A DNA stretch of 64,000 nucleotides from Flavipsychrobacter sp. (GTDB taxonomy: Bacteria > Bacteroidota > Bacteroidia > Chitinophagales > Chitinophagaceae). The stretch spans positions 38,064 to 102,063 of the forward strand of contig JAJNBJ010000013.1 of NCBI GenBank assembly GCA_021155965.1, given 5' to 3'. The translations under genes were made by a program, and so were the position numbers. The notes beneath the pieces were generated by a model. The model saw nothing but the letters and a program-made list of their open reading frames with translations. It ran no database searches and was not told the origin of the DNA. Of this stretch, positions 1-8,570 are shown one piece after another. Every line of letters starts with the position of its first letter. Positions within the stretch are counted from its first letter, which is position 1.

Positions 1-3000
1 GTAGCGCTAATGTGTCTATCAACTCATTACCCGCATCATTTACTGTAACGGGTGGTGGTTCATATTGTGCTGGTGGTACCGGTCATAATATAGGCCTCAC
101 AGGTTCTGCAGTAGGGGATAACTACCAGATATATGTTGACGGAACTGCCACAGGCCTCCCTGTTGCAGGCACAGGTTCTCTCCTCGACTTTGGCGTTTAT
201 GCTACACCGGGTGTATATACTGTTGTTGCTACAACTGTATTGACCGGATGTTCTGACAATATGCTGGGTACAACTTCGATCACTATCGATCCTTTGCCTA
301 ATATATATACAGTAACAGGCGGCGGCAGTTACTGCATTGGCGGTTCTGGATTACATGTAGGGTTAGGCTTATCAGATGTTGGCGTTATGTACCAGCTTTA
401 CAGAGGTATATCAACAGTTGGTGGACCAGTTGCCGGTACGGGCCTTGCGCTTGATTTCGGGGTATTTACTGCAGCCGGTATCTATACTGTTGTTGCTACA
501 AATGCAATTACAGGCTGCATACAGAATATGGGTGGCAGTGTTACCATCAATATTAACTCACTGCCTGCAGTATTCACTGTAACAGGTGGTGGCAGCTATT
601 GTGCAGGTGGGGCTGGTTTCCCGGTAGGACTGAGTGGGTCATCATTTGGTGTTGACTATCAGTTGTACAATGGCGGTACTGCCGTTGGCAGCCCAATGGC
701 GGGTACTGGCTCTGCTATCAGCTTTGGTGTGATCACCATTGCAGGCAATTATACGGTGGTAGCAACAAATCCAAGCACAGGTTGTTCAGAAAACATGACA
801 GGCAGTGCAACGATCACAGTTAATCCGCTGCCCCTTATATATACAGTAACAGGTGGCGGCAATTATTGTCCTGGCGGTTCTGGTGTGTACATTGGTCTGA
901 GTGGTTCTAATACCGGTATTAATTATCGTTTAATGAGGGGGACGACACTTGTTGCTACTATGCCAGGCAACGACTCAACCATCGACTTCGGTTTACAAAC
1001 CGTTGCTGGCACCTATACTGTTGTTGCTGTTGATGCAGCTTCATCTTGCAGCAGCAATATGACCGGCAGCGCTGTCGTAGTTATTAATGCACTGCCAACT
1101 GTTTATACGGTTACCGGTGGTGGTGGCTATTGTGCAGGTGGTATAGGGCTTCATGTCACATTAAGCGGGTCTCAGTCTGGTGTTAATTATCAATTATACA
1201 GAGATGGCACCGCTGTTGGTATATTGGTTGCAGGTACCGGCTTCCCGCTCGACCTGGGTGTGCATAGCTTTGCTGGTACTTACACTATCAAGGCCATAAA
1301 TGCCACTACTACTTGCACCTCAACAATGGCAGGTTCTGTGATAATAGTTATCAACCCATTGCCAACCTTGTTTACGTTGACTGGCGGTGGCAGCTACTGT
1401 TCAGGTGGCACTGCTCCGGATATAATATTGTCGGGTTCAACTGCCGGATTGCAGTATCAATTACATCGTGGTGGTTTGCCGGTTGGCACACCAATGGTTG
1501 GTACAGGATCGTCACTTAATTTTGGCCCTCAGCCAATTGCTGGTTCTTATACGGTGATCGCTTCAGATATCGTTACCGGTTGTACTAGGACTATGACAGG
1601 CACAATAGTAGTGGCTATCAATGCGCTGCCAATTGCTTATTCAGTTTTTGGTGGTGGCAGCTATTGCTCTGGCGATGCTGGCGTCACTATATCAATGACC
1701 GGATCTGAAACAGGTGTAAGCTATGAACTGTACAGGGACGGATTACCCACAGGCTCAGTATATGCCGGCATTGGTGGGCCATTGAGTTTTGGCTTGCAGA
1801 CCATTGCTGGAGTATACACTGTTATGGCTGTGAATAGCACTACCAGTTGCTCACGTACTATGTTCGGCAGCGCTGCAGTTTCAATAAACGCGTTACCTGC
1901 ATTGCATGCAGTTACAGGTGGTGGCAGCTACTGCTCTGGCGGAACAGGTATACCGGTTGGTTTAAGCAGCTCTCAATTAGGTATATCTTATCAGTTACGT
2001 ATCGGTGGCTCAGCAACAGGTACTACCGTAGCCGGTACCGGCGGTACGCTCAGCTTTGGCTTGCAAACAGCACCGGGCACTTATGATGTAATAGCTACTA
2101 ATACATCAACAATGTGTACCAATGTTATGACGGGTTCTGTTTCTGTTGTGGTTAACTCATTGCCAACACCATATGTGGTAACAGGTGGCGGTAATTACTG
2201 TGCAGGTGGTACAGGAGTAAATATAGGTTTGGGCAATTCTGATGCTGGTGTTGATTACCAGCTATATATGAGTGGTACTACAGTGGGCAGCCCTGTGCCA
2301 GGTACTGGTGGTTCTATCTCATTTGGCAGCCACACAATGGCAGGCACTTATACTGTAGTTGCTACTAATACTGCCACAGGCTGCACAAGTAACATGGCAG
2401 GTACTGCAACTGTTGTTATAACACCAACTGTTGTACCTTCTGTTACTATCAACACAGGAGTGGGGGATACAGTTTGTACAGGCACTTCGGTTACATTTAC
2501 AGCATTGACAACCGCTGGTGGCGGAAGTCCTTCGTTCCAATGGACCGTAAACTCTTCGCCAGTAGGTTCTGGCAGCAGCTATACATATACTCCATTGAAT
2601 GGGGATGTTGTAGAAGTTATGCTCACCAGCAGTGCAGCATGCGCTACACCAGCTACTGTATCTGATGATGTAACAATGACCGTAAGGAACAACGAAACAC
2701 CGGTGGTAACTATTACCGCAGCACCCGGCGATACAGTTTGCCAGGGTACAATGGTACACTATTCGGTATCGTCGTTATATGGTGGCACAGCACCGGTTTA
2801 CAACTGGTATGTAAATGGTGCCCCGGTTAGCATTGCATCATCTTCGTTCAGCTATGTGCCGGTGAATAACGATGTGGTATTTGTGAACATGAATAGTAAT
2901 TATCTATGCTTGCTTGCACCATCGGCAACCAGCAACCACATTGCTATGAAGGTAGAAACAACAGTTGCACCTTCGGTTACAGTTAATGCCAGCTATGGTA

Positions 3001-3524
3001 CTTACATGGCAGGTGTGGTATATAACGATACGTTCACTGCAGTAGTTTCGAATGGCGGCTTTAACCCGGTTTATCAGTGGTCTATAAACGGTGTTGCGGT
3101 TGTTGGGGCTACATCGCCAACATTGATAATGGCCAGTGTGAACAACGGTGATGCAGTTACCTGCGTCGTAGTAAATGGTAATACTTGCGGAACGTTCTCA
3201 GGCTCTGCCACAGTTGTTGTTAGCATAAATACAGTTAACACACAAACAATTACTTCAATTACCGGGGACATCAGGCTTGTGCCTAACCCGAACAAGGGCG
3301 TATTTGTGTTGAAAGGTTCGCTGGGAACAATTGCGGATGAGGATTGTACAATTGATGTTACTAATATGCTTGGCCAGGTGGTTTATAGCTCAGGTGTAAA
3401 AGTTCGTAATGGTGAAATTGATGAGCAGGTTAGCCTGGATAAAGCACTTGCCAATGGTATGTATATAGTAAATTTGCGTGCCGGTAGTGCAACTAAGGTG
3501 TTCCATATGGTAGTAGAACAATAA
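1..3524 (+). CDS. Giant tandem-repeat T9SS-secreted surface protein (5' end missing)
   Basis: The frame is open from the first base, so the gene starts upstream of the window; the GTG at 12 lies inside a repeat and is not a start. The visible part has nine tandem repeats of about 88-89 residues. Each opens with a motif like YTVTGGGSYC, has a central YQLYR-like segment, then AGTYTVVATN, a second Cys (TGC) and ends near INPLP. Three Ig/PKD-like domains follow (each with DTVC- or YQW-type motifs), then a C-terminal type IX sorting domain (LVPNPNKGVF...). It is probably exported through the outer membrane and anchored or released at the surface. The two Cys per repeat could form a disulphide (inference). 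No catalytic motif is visible; an adhesin or matrix role is a guess. Confidence 0.85.
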   Translation, partial: SANVSINSLPASFTVTGGGSYCAGGTGHNIGLTGSAVGDNYQIYVDGTATGLPVAGTGSLLDFGVYATPGVYTVVATTVLTGCSDNMLGTTSITIDPLPNIYTVTGGGSYCIGGSGLHVGLGLSDVGVMYQLYRGISTVGGPVAGTGLALDFGVFTAAGIYTVVATNAITGCIQNMGGSVTININSLPAVFTVTGGGSYCAGGAGFPVGLSGSSFGVDYQLYNGGTAVGSPMAGTGSAISFGVITIAGNYTVVATNPSTGCSENMTGSATITVNPLPLIYTVTGGGNYCPGGSGVYIGLSGSNTGINYRLMRGTTLVATMPGNDSTIDFGLQTVAGTYTVVAVDAASSCSSNMTGSAVVVINALPTVYTVTGGGGYCAGGIGLHVTLSGSQSGVNYQLYRDGTAVGILVAGTGFPLDLGVHSFAGTYTIKAINATTTCTSTMAGSVIIVINPLPTLFTLTGGGSYCSGGTAPDIILSGSTAGLQYQLHRGGLPVGTPMVGTGSSLNFGPQPIAGSYTVIASDIVTGCTRTMTGTIVVAINALPIAYSVFGGGSYCSGDAGVTISMTGSETGVSYELYRDGLPTGSVYAGIGGPLSFGLQTIAGVYTVMAVNSTTSCSRTMFGSAAVSINALPALHAVTGGGSYCSGGTGIPVGLSSSQLGISYQLRIGGSATGTTVAGTGGTLSFGLQTAPGTYDVIATNTSTMCTNVMTGSVSVVVNSLPTPYVVTGGGNYCAGGTGVNIGLGNSDAGVDYQLYMSGTTVGSPVPGTGGSISFGSHTMAGTYTVVATNTATGCTSNMAGTATVVITPTVVPSVTINTGVGDTVCTGTSVTFTALTTAGGGSPSFQWTVNSSPVGSGSSYTYTPLNGDVVEVMLTSSAACATPATVSDDVTMTVRNNETPVVTITAAPGDTVCQGTMVHYSVSSLYGGTAPVYNWYVNGAPVSIASSSFSYVPVNNDVVFVNMNSNYLCLLAPSATSNHIAMKVETTVAPSVTVNASYGTYMAGVVYNDTFTAVVSNGGFNPVYQWSINGVAVVGATSPTLIMASVNNGDAVTCVVVNGNTCGTFSGSATVVVSINTVNTQTITSITGDIRLVPNPNKGVFVLKGSLGTIADEDCTIDVTNMLGQVVYSSGVKVRNGEIDEQVSLDKALANGMYIVNLRAGSATKVFHMVVEQ

Positions 3525-3529
3525 GTTAT

Positions 3530-3568
3530 AAGTAATAGAGCGGATATTATATATGCGCTCTATTACTT
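3530..3568 (+). terminator. Rho-independent terminator of the giant T9SS gene
   Basis: Perfect 13-bp inverted repeat (AAGTAATAGAGCG at 3530-3542, its complement at 3556-3568) with a 12-nt loop. It starts six bases after the stop codon, and a T-rich run (3581-3587) lies a little downstream. Confidence 0.75.
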
Positions 3569-3647
3569 AAACATTTCATTTTTTTATCTGTGATTAAATT
3601 ATAGTAAAGGATTTTTGCTGATAGTGTATATGAAAAGAAAAAAACCT

Positions 3648-3655
3648 TACATTTG
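3648..3655 (+). promoter_or_regulatory. Possible -7 box for the small lipoprotein pair
   Basis: TACATTTG matches the Bacteroidota -7 consensus TAnnTTTG. No good -33 TTTG is seen at the usual distance, and the implied leader to the ATG at 3811 is about 150 nt, so this is tentative. Confidence 0.35.
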
Positions 3656-3810
3656 CGTATTAACGAATAGTTTACTAAATGAATAAGTCGTTATTTTCTG
3701 TATTATAAATGAAAATAGCTTCATATATTTATAGTCCCTATAAAATAATTATTTAATAAATTAAAAAGCTATAATACATTAAAGAGATAGTGTTTTATAA
3801 ATATTCTTTT

Positions 3811-4110
3811 ATGAAAAAACTGTTTATTCTTTCTTCTGTCATCCTGATCGCTGGAATGTCTGTTGTTGGTTGTAAAAAGAAACCAACTAAAACTAATTGT
3901 TATGTTTGTCAGAGGTATAACCTGATCTATTCTCCGATACATATTCAGTACAATCAGCCAAGGACATTAGTAGCGTTGGATACACTTTGTGGCAGAACCG
4001 ATGAGTGGATACAATTATACATGGAGCAGCACAAAACGCTTGACACAATTCCGACCGGCAACGATGTTATCCTCCTGAACCAGCGATCATCAATTTGTGA
4101 GATACAATAG
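3811..4110 (+). CDS. Small lipoprotein, function unknown
   Basis: 99-residue protein. The ATG at 3811 (MKKLFIL...) is preferred over the in-frame GTG at 3790 because it places a normal lipoprotein signal peptide at the N-terminus; the lipobox ends SVVGC and is followed by lysines. The mature part has a Cys pair (NCYVCQRY), a DTLC motif and a C-terminal SSICEIQ. It is probably anchored in the envelope. The next gene has a similar plan (Cys near an aromatic stretch, NDV/NDT, terminal Cys-X2-3-E), so the two look like diverged tandem paralogues. No known domain was recognised. Confidence 0.7.
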   Translation: MKKLFILSSVILIAGMSVVGCKKKPTKTNCYVCQRYNLIYSPIHIQYNQPRTLVALDTLCGRTDEWIQLYMEQHKTLDTIPTGNDVILLNQRSSICEIQ

Positions 4111-4147
4111 TATATTTAACTTTAATAAATAATACTGCCAGACAAAT

Positions 4148-4438
4148 ATGACCAAAGTTATTTTACCACTCATTGCCATAGTCGCACTTGCTTCCTGTCT
4201 GAAAAGATCTACAGCTAACCAGAAAAACTGGTATTGCGAAATATATGACTCGACAGTATCTAACATACCGTATTTTTCTTTTAATGGTATGAAAGTGACG
4301 AAGATGAAGTATGATGCAATTAATGAAAATGATATCAAGTTCATTATGAAGAAAAATACCTACAGGGATACTTTTTTCTTCAGGAATGATACCTTGGTAG
4401 AAAGATATTTCACAATGGGCTGCACACAGATCGAGTAG
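4148..4438 (+). CDS. Small lipoprotein, paralogue-like to its upstream neighbour
   Basis: 96 residues. The signal peptide ends in the lipobox ALASC. The mature chain has NWYCEIYDS, a charged middle part and a terminal MGCTQIE, echoing the arrangement of the lipoprotein encoded 37 bp upstream; the two are probably co-transcribed. The stop codon lies only five bases from the end of the convergent LytTR regulator gene. Function unknown. Confidence 0.7.
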   Translation: MTKVILPLIAIVALASCLKRSTANQKNWYCEIYDSTVSNIPYFSFNGMKVTKMKYDAINENDIKFIMKKNTYRDTFFFRNDTLVERYFTMGCTQIE

Positions 4439-4443
4439 TGCAG

Positions 4444-5181
4444 CTACCAGCCCAGCAAGGTTTTTAATTTAGCCATCCCGGTTTTACTTACCATAACTTT
4501 TGCGCCACAGTGCAGTAATGCAATGTGGCTTTCTTTTTCATATGGCTCAATGCGCATAAGCTGTGTTACCGGAACAAGGTAAGAACGGTGAACCCTTACA
4601 AATTGTTGCGGATCCAGTGTTTGCTCAATATGTGCTAACGTGCTTTTCTTAAGATAGCTGCCGTCTTTGGTTACTATTTTCACGTAGTCATCATTTGCCT
4701 CTATGTAAAAAATGTCTTGCGCCGGAATTATGCGGATAAGGCCATTATCTTTCACTACTATCCTGTGCTGGTAGCCTTCATAAATATTATTCTCCAGCAG
4801 TGCATTTACCTGCGGTGCATCTTTGGCGGGTATATGCTGCAGCCATTTCTGGACCGCTTTATCAAAACGGTCTTTAACGATCGGTTTTAACAGGTAGTCA
4901 ACAGCATGTGTCTCAAAAGCTTTCATGGCATATTCATCAAATGCAGTAGTAAATATTACGGCGGGCGGGCTGTCCAGTAATTCCAGCATTTCAAAACCAT
5001 TCAGCCTGGGCATTTGTATATCAAGGAAAATAAGGTCAGGGTTGTTTTCCTGTATCGCTTTGAAACCTTCAAAACCATCGCCACATTCGGCTACAACCTT
5101 TATCTGATTATAGTTTGACAGAAAAGTTCTGATCAGCTGCCTTGCCAATGGTTCATCATCTATCAGTATTGCTTTATACAT
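4444..5181 (-). CDS. LytTR-family response regulator
   Basis: 245 residues. The N-terminal receiver domain has the acidic pair D8/D9, the phospho-acceptor D54 (IFLDIQMPRLNG) and the conserved lysine in YLLKP (about 99). The C-terminal LytTR DNA-binding domain (about 140-245) contains the usual core IFYIEANDDYVKI and a FVRVHRSYLVP segment. It overlaps the upstream histidine-kinase gene by 8 bp, so the two form a translationally coupled two-component system. Targets cannot be read from the sequence; self-regulation of the operon is plausible. Confidence 0.93.
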   Translation of the reverse strand: MYKAILIDDEPLARQLIRTFLSNYNQIKVVAECGDGFEGFKAIQENNPDLIFLDIQMPRLNGFEMLELLDSPPAVIFTTAFDEYAMKAFETHAVDYLLKPIVKDRFDKAVQKWLQHIPAKDAPQVNALLENNIYEGYQHRIVVKDNGLIRIIPAQDIFYIEANDDYVKIVTKDGSYLKKSTLAHIEQTLDPQQFVRVHRSYLVPVTQLMRIEPYEKESHIALLHCGAKVMVSKTGMAKLKTLLGW

Positions 5182-6205
5182 TTTGCTGCGGTATTTTTAA
5201 AATAGTGGTAAAAGTTTCTTCATCGTTTTTTGTTTCGAGCAAGTCGGTACGGGCATAGAGTAGGTACAGCCGCCTGCGTATGCCTTCCAGGCCAAAGCCT
5301 GTCCCTTTTGGTGGCAGTAAGTTACTATCGTATGGATTAGTAATTGTGATAACAAGCATATTGGCCTCCGAGATGATGCTGATGTCTATTTTTACTGTGC
5401 CTGTTTTTCCATACAACCCGAATTTTATTGCGTTCTCCAGTATTGGTTGTAATAAAAATGGTGGTAGGGTGGTGGAAGGGCTGCAGTCATTATCAATTGC
5501 AACCTGCAGCCTGTCTCCAAACCGTACTGATTCTATGGCCAGGTAAGATTGTATATAAGCTAGCTCATCTTTTACAGGTAACGTGTCTTCTGACTCTCTT
5601 TGTACCGAGCTTCGTAAAAAGTCTGAAAGTTTCCCTATCATTTCCTGTGCTTTGTCCGGCGATATCATGATCAATGCATTGATAGAGTTAAGGCTGTTAT
5701 ACAAAAAATGGGGTTGCAGTTGTTGCCTCAGCTTAAAAAGCTCAGCTTCTTTCAGCAATACAGAAGCGTCAGTTTGGTTCTGAAAGCGGGTATCCAATGC
5801 ATTGATGTTCTTGCGCAATGCACTGTTTGTTGCCATCCAGCTATTCAATACCCAGATGAACAGGAAGCGGATAGGCATGGTATGTTTTACCCATAGTTTG
5901 TATTCTTCATTTTTTATTACCCACCATTTCAGTATTTCCCAGGTGCCTACTGCTGTTACAACACTAATAAACAATGCAATTAGGACGGCATACGGATATA
6001 TAGCAGCCGTAGTAGGGTAGGTTCTGATCAGCAGCACGATACCCCATATCGATAAGCTGATCATCGCTGTGCTGCAGGCACCATCTGATAATGAAGGTCC
6101 CCACCCGAAGTGGCCTATGACATGGAATATGTAAACATGGATGGCCAGCAACAGAAGTACAAGCACCCAAATTTTCCAATGAATATTTTTTTTAGTAGGA
6201 AGCAA
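5174..6205 (-). CDS. LytS/YehU-type sensor histidine kinase
   Basis: 343 residues. About four hydrophobic segments lie in the first 130 residues, followed by a short coiled linker and a His_kinase (PF06580-type) domain with the phospho-acceptor in LQPHFLYNSLNSINAL (H166). The ATPase part follows, with N-box ENAIKFG (about 257) and G-box GTGFGLEGIRRRLYLLY. No extracytoplasmic sensor domain is present, so the signal is probably sensed in the membrane or passed on by a membrane partner such as the LiaF-like protein encoded upstream. The gene is third in a four-gene minus-strand cluster ending with the LytTR regulator. Confidence 0.92.
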   Translation of the reverse strand: MLPTKKNIHWKIWVLVLLLLAIHVYIFHVIGHFGWGPSLSDGACSTAMISLSIWGIVLLIRTYPTTAAIYPYAVLIALFISVVTAVGTWEILKWWVIKNEEYKLWVKHTMPIRFLFIWVLNSWMATNSALRKNINALDTRFQNQTDASVLLKEAELFKLRQQLQPHFLYNSLNSINALIMISPDKAQEMIGKLSDFLRSSVQRESEDTLPVKDELAYIQSYLAIESVRFGDRLQVAIDNDCSPSTTLPPFLLQPILENAIKFGLYGKTGTVKIDISIISEANMLVITITNPYDSNLLPPKGTGFGLEGIRRRLYLLYARTDLLETKNDEETFTTILKIPQQNV

Positions 6206-6350
6206 TCTTGTTAATGATAAAGAATATGTATCGATACACCCCGGAATGAAGTTAATGAAAGAATCCTATGAAGTGTATAAACCGGGAGTTATGAGGAAAA
6301 ATATCCTATACCAAATAGCGATCTGGTCGTCGGGTTAATGGCTGCGGTTG

Positions 6351-6653
6351 TTAGCGTGCGTTCAGCCACAATGGTGCTGGCAATATTTCTGCCTCGCGCA
6401 TCATTGAAAAGAGAAGTCCGCCGTTTTTCAGCTCTATTGGCTGCAGGTCTTTAACGGCAAGCATACGCCAGCAAACAGTGCGGCCCTGCCTGTCTTTAAA
6501 TGTAGATTCTTCTTTCCTGCCAGTCTCTCTTGCTTCCGCCAGTGCCTGCTCTGCTGAATCAGCATAAACAAGCCTCCATTGCTCTTCGTATTGGTCTGTA
6601 GGCATGCCTTCACACTCTATACGGTAAATTATTTGTGCGGTATATGCGCTCAT
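6351..6653 (-). CDS. DUF4288-like small protein
   Basis: 100 residues, no signal peptide or membrane segment. The pattern is YTAQIIYRIECEG, then EEQWRLVYADSAEQALAEA and a C-terminal hydrophobic strand; this alpha/beta layout, with an Ala-rich helix after ADS, resembles DUF4288 proteins. It lies between the LiaF-like gene (34 bp upstream) and the kinase gene (145 bp downstream), so it may belong to the same transcript. Function unknown. Confidence 0.7.
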   Translation of the reverse strand: MSAYTAQIIYRIECEGMPTDQYEEQWRLVYADSAEQALAEARETGRKEESTFKDRQGRTVCWRMLAVKDLQPIELKNGGLLFSMMREAEILPAPLWLNAR

Positions 6654-6687
6654 AAACGCTCGTTTTTATTCCCTTTCAGGATGCCTT

Positions 6688-7437
6688 TTAATAAGATTTT
6701 ATCTCTATGCTGCCAAAGGAGCAACTGCCCCTTAGTATCAATACCTTTCGTACTTCACTGGAAGTTGGTGTTTGTATTGTCCGCTCATCTTCAACACTGC
6801 CAAAAGCAGGGCTTATCTCATTTTGCACTTCCCAATGAGATGGAACAACAAGCTCCATCCCGGCAAACGCTACGCGGCAGTCAAGCACAACCGACGGTTC
6901 AGTCATATCTGCCTGTACAAGGTTTATTTCACAGCCGGCAAAAGTCACACTTACTGTTCCTCCTTTAAAGTCTTTTGAGGTCACTACCTCTTTCTTGCCG
7001 CCGAACGTCACATCAATATTCAGGCTGCTTTCAGTATTTATTGTTGAGGTCATAGGTGTTGCAGACCTGTTGAATTTATAGCGCTTTGGACGCAAGGCAA
7101 TAGCAAGTCCTACAATGATGATGATAGCCGGCCATGCAAAATCGCTGGATGGCCTTCCCATGATCATGAATTGTGGTGTGAAATTCGCAATACCTACGAT
7201 AACGAGTATCCACCAGGCGTTGTTGCGAAACCTGTTCTTAAAGCCTATCATCAGGCCAAGGCCTATCAATATTGCCGGCCATGAGTCTTCGAGGTCCACG
7301 CAGGGAAGTACATGCATGGTGGTAAGCAACAGGCAAAGGCCCACAATGGCAATGCTGATGCCAAAGAAGACCCGGTTCCGGTGTCGCTGTTCCTGGTACT
7401 GCTTGTAATCCCCTCTGAAAAATTGACGATCCCGCAT
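6688..7437 (-). CDS. LiaF-like membrane protein (stress-response sensor partner)
   Basis: 249 residues. The N-terminal half holds four hydrophobic helices (about 22-42, 52-66, 74-90, 100-113) like the LiaF/DUF5668 membrane domain. The soluble C-terminal half (about 135-249) has repeated short Gly/Val beta-strand motifs (VTFGGKKEVV, VSVTFAGCEINL, VVLDCRVAFAGMELVVP, LRGSCSFGSIEIK), typical of the LiaF C-terminal beta-helix-like domain. In Firmicutes, LiaF inhibits the LiaS kinase in cell-envelope stress; here the linked kinase is of LytS type. A modulatory role toward that kinase is inferred from synteny only. Confidence 0.82.
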   Translation of the reverse strand: MRDRQFFRGDYKQYQEQRHRNRVFFGISIAIVGLCLLLTTMHVLPCVDLEDSWPAILIGLGLMIGFKNRFRNNAWWILVIVGIANFTPQFMIMGRPSSDFAWPAIIIIVGLAIALRPKRYKFNRSATPMTSTINTESSLNIDVTFGGKKEVVTSKDFKGGTVSVTFAGCEINLVQADMTEPSVVLDCRVAFAGMELVVPSHWEVQNEISPAFGSVEDERTIQTPTSSEVRKVLILRGSCSFGSIEIKSY

Positions 7438-7438
7438 A

Positions 7439-7461
7439 ACTTTTGAATTAACTCAAAAGTA
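7439..7461 (-). promoter_or_regulatory. Promoter and palindromic operator candidate of the LiaF-LytTR operon
   Basis: The minus-strand -7 box TACTTTTG (7454-7461) lies 17 bp upstream of the LiaF-like start codon. It overlaps an 8-bp perfect inverted repeat, ACTTTTGA (7439-7446) and TCAAAAGT (7453-7460), with a 6-bp spacer. This position would suit autoregulation by the operon's own LytTR protein (inference). Confidence 0.55.
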
Positions 7462-7620
7462 GATAGCTCTGTTAAGCCCTGAAAGTGATATTAGGTAAAG
7501 AAATATGGATTGTCGGTGAACGCAGGCTTTTGGTCGGTAAGCGATAGTAGTGTCTTTGTAGATTAAGTAATTATAATATGTTTCGTGATAATAGTCATAT
7601 TTTGAAGCAGGTATTTTCCA

Positions 7621-7628
7621 TACTTTTG
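7621..7628 (+). promoter_or_regulatory. Bacteroidota -7 promoter box
   Basis: TACTTTTG fits TAnnTTTG, and a TTTG at 7601-7604 could serve as the -33 element, although the 16-bp gap is slightly short. It drives the outer-membrane protein gene that starts 31 bp downstream. Confidence 0.55.
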
Positions 7629-7658
7629 CGCCATAATTAACGATAGATGTATTCAGGT

Positions 7659-8507
7659 ATGAAGGGTATTTACTTAGCCCTTATCGGGGTTTTATTAATG
7701 AATTTTACTACATTAGCACGAGCTGAGAAAAAGCATAGGCAGGGTTCTTTATATTTTAGCTGGGGGTATAATAAGGAATGGTACACGAGGTCCAACGTAC
7801 ATGTAAAGCAGTCGGAGCAGGGTAATGACTACAAGCTGATGAATGTGAAAAGCCACGACAACCCGGGCTGGAACGAGAAGGGTAGCATATTTGCAAAGCA
7901 ATTAACGATACCACAGTACAACTATCGCCTTGGCTACTACTTCAACGAGAAGCAGGACCTTGCTATCGAGATCAATTTCGATCATACTAAGCATATCATC
8001 CAGGATGGGCAGAATGTCCGGATGAAAGGCACTTTTAATGGTAATGCGGTAGATTCGAACGTTACTTTTTCCCATGCAAACGGATGCTATTACTATTTGA
8101 ACAATGGAGCGAATTTCTTTCTTATAAACATCGTGAAGCGATGGGGGCTTTATTCATCCCGCAAGTACCCATTCAGGGTTGACTTTACCGGCAAATTTGG
8201 TATTGGCCCGGTTGTACCGCATGTGGAAAACAGCTTCTTTGGACAACGCAATGATCCTCATTTCCAGCTGGGTGGCTGGAACACAGGTATAGAAACAGCT
8301 TTAAGGGCCACCATTACCCGGTTCGCATATCTTGAGTTCGCTCAAAAGGTTGACTACGCACGTTACAGCAACCTGAAAATATACAATGGTACAGCAAGGC
8401 AGAGTTTTGGTACCTATGAGTTGATCTTAAGCTTAGGCTTAACGATACCCACAACAAAGAATAATCCTTTATTTACAAAACCTGCTGCAGCAGAGGCTGG
8501 TAAATAA
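7659..8507 (+). CDS. Outer-membrane beta-barrel-like protein, function unknown
   Basis: 282 residues from the ATG at 7659, chosen over the ATG at 7647 because MKGIYLALIGVLLMNF starts a clean signal peptide cleaved after LARA. The mature chain has alternating polar/aromatic strands (NYRLGYYFNEKQDLAIEINFDHTKH, split here by turns) and ends with strands near the Pro-rich tail. This pattern matches small outer-membrane barrel proteins of Bacteroidota. It stands alone, with a promoter box upstream and the C25-like gene 63 bp downstream. Confidence 0.65.
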   Translation: MKGIYLALIGVLLMNFTTLARAEKKHRQGSLYFSWGYNKEWYTRSNVHVKQSEQGNDYKLMNVKSHDNPGWNEKGSIFAKQLTIPQYNYRLGYYFNEKQDLAIEINFDHTKHIIQDGQNVRMKGTFNGNAVDSNVTFSHANGCYYYLNNGANFFLINIVKRWGLYSSRKYPFRVDFTGKFGIGPVVPHVENSFFGQRNDPHFQLGGWNTGIETALRATITRFAYLEFAQKVDYARYSNLKIYNGTARQSFGTYELILSLGLTIPTTKNNPLFTKPAAAEAGK

Positions 8508-8570
8508 TGTTCATAGATAGGCTTTCGCAGGTATCAATTATTATTGTTATCTTAGCGAAAATCATCTTTT

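Noticed and set aside
2319..2759. Cys-rich minus-strand frame inside the giant T9SS gene
   Set aside because: Its composition is a by-product of the repeated GGT/GCA-rich codons on the plus strand; no start signal or family resemblance.
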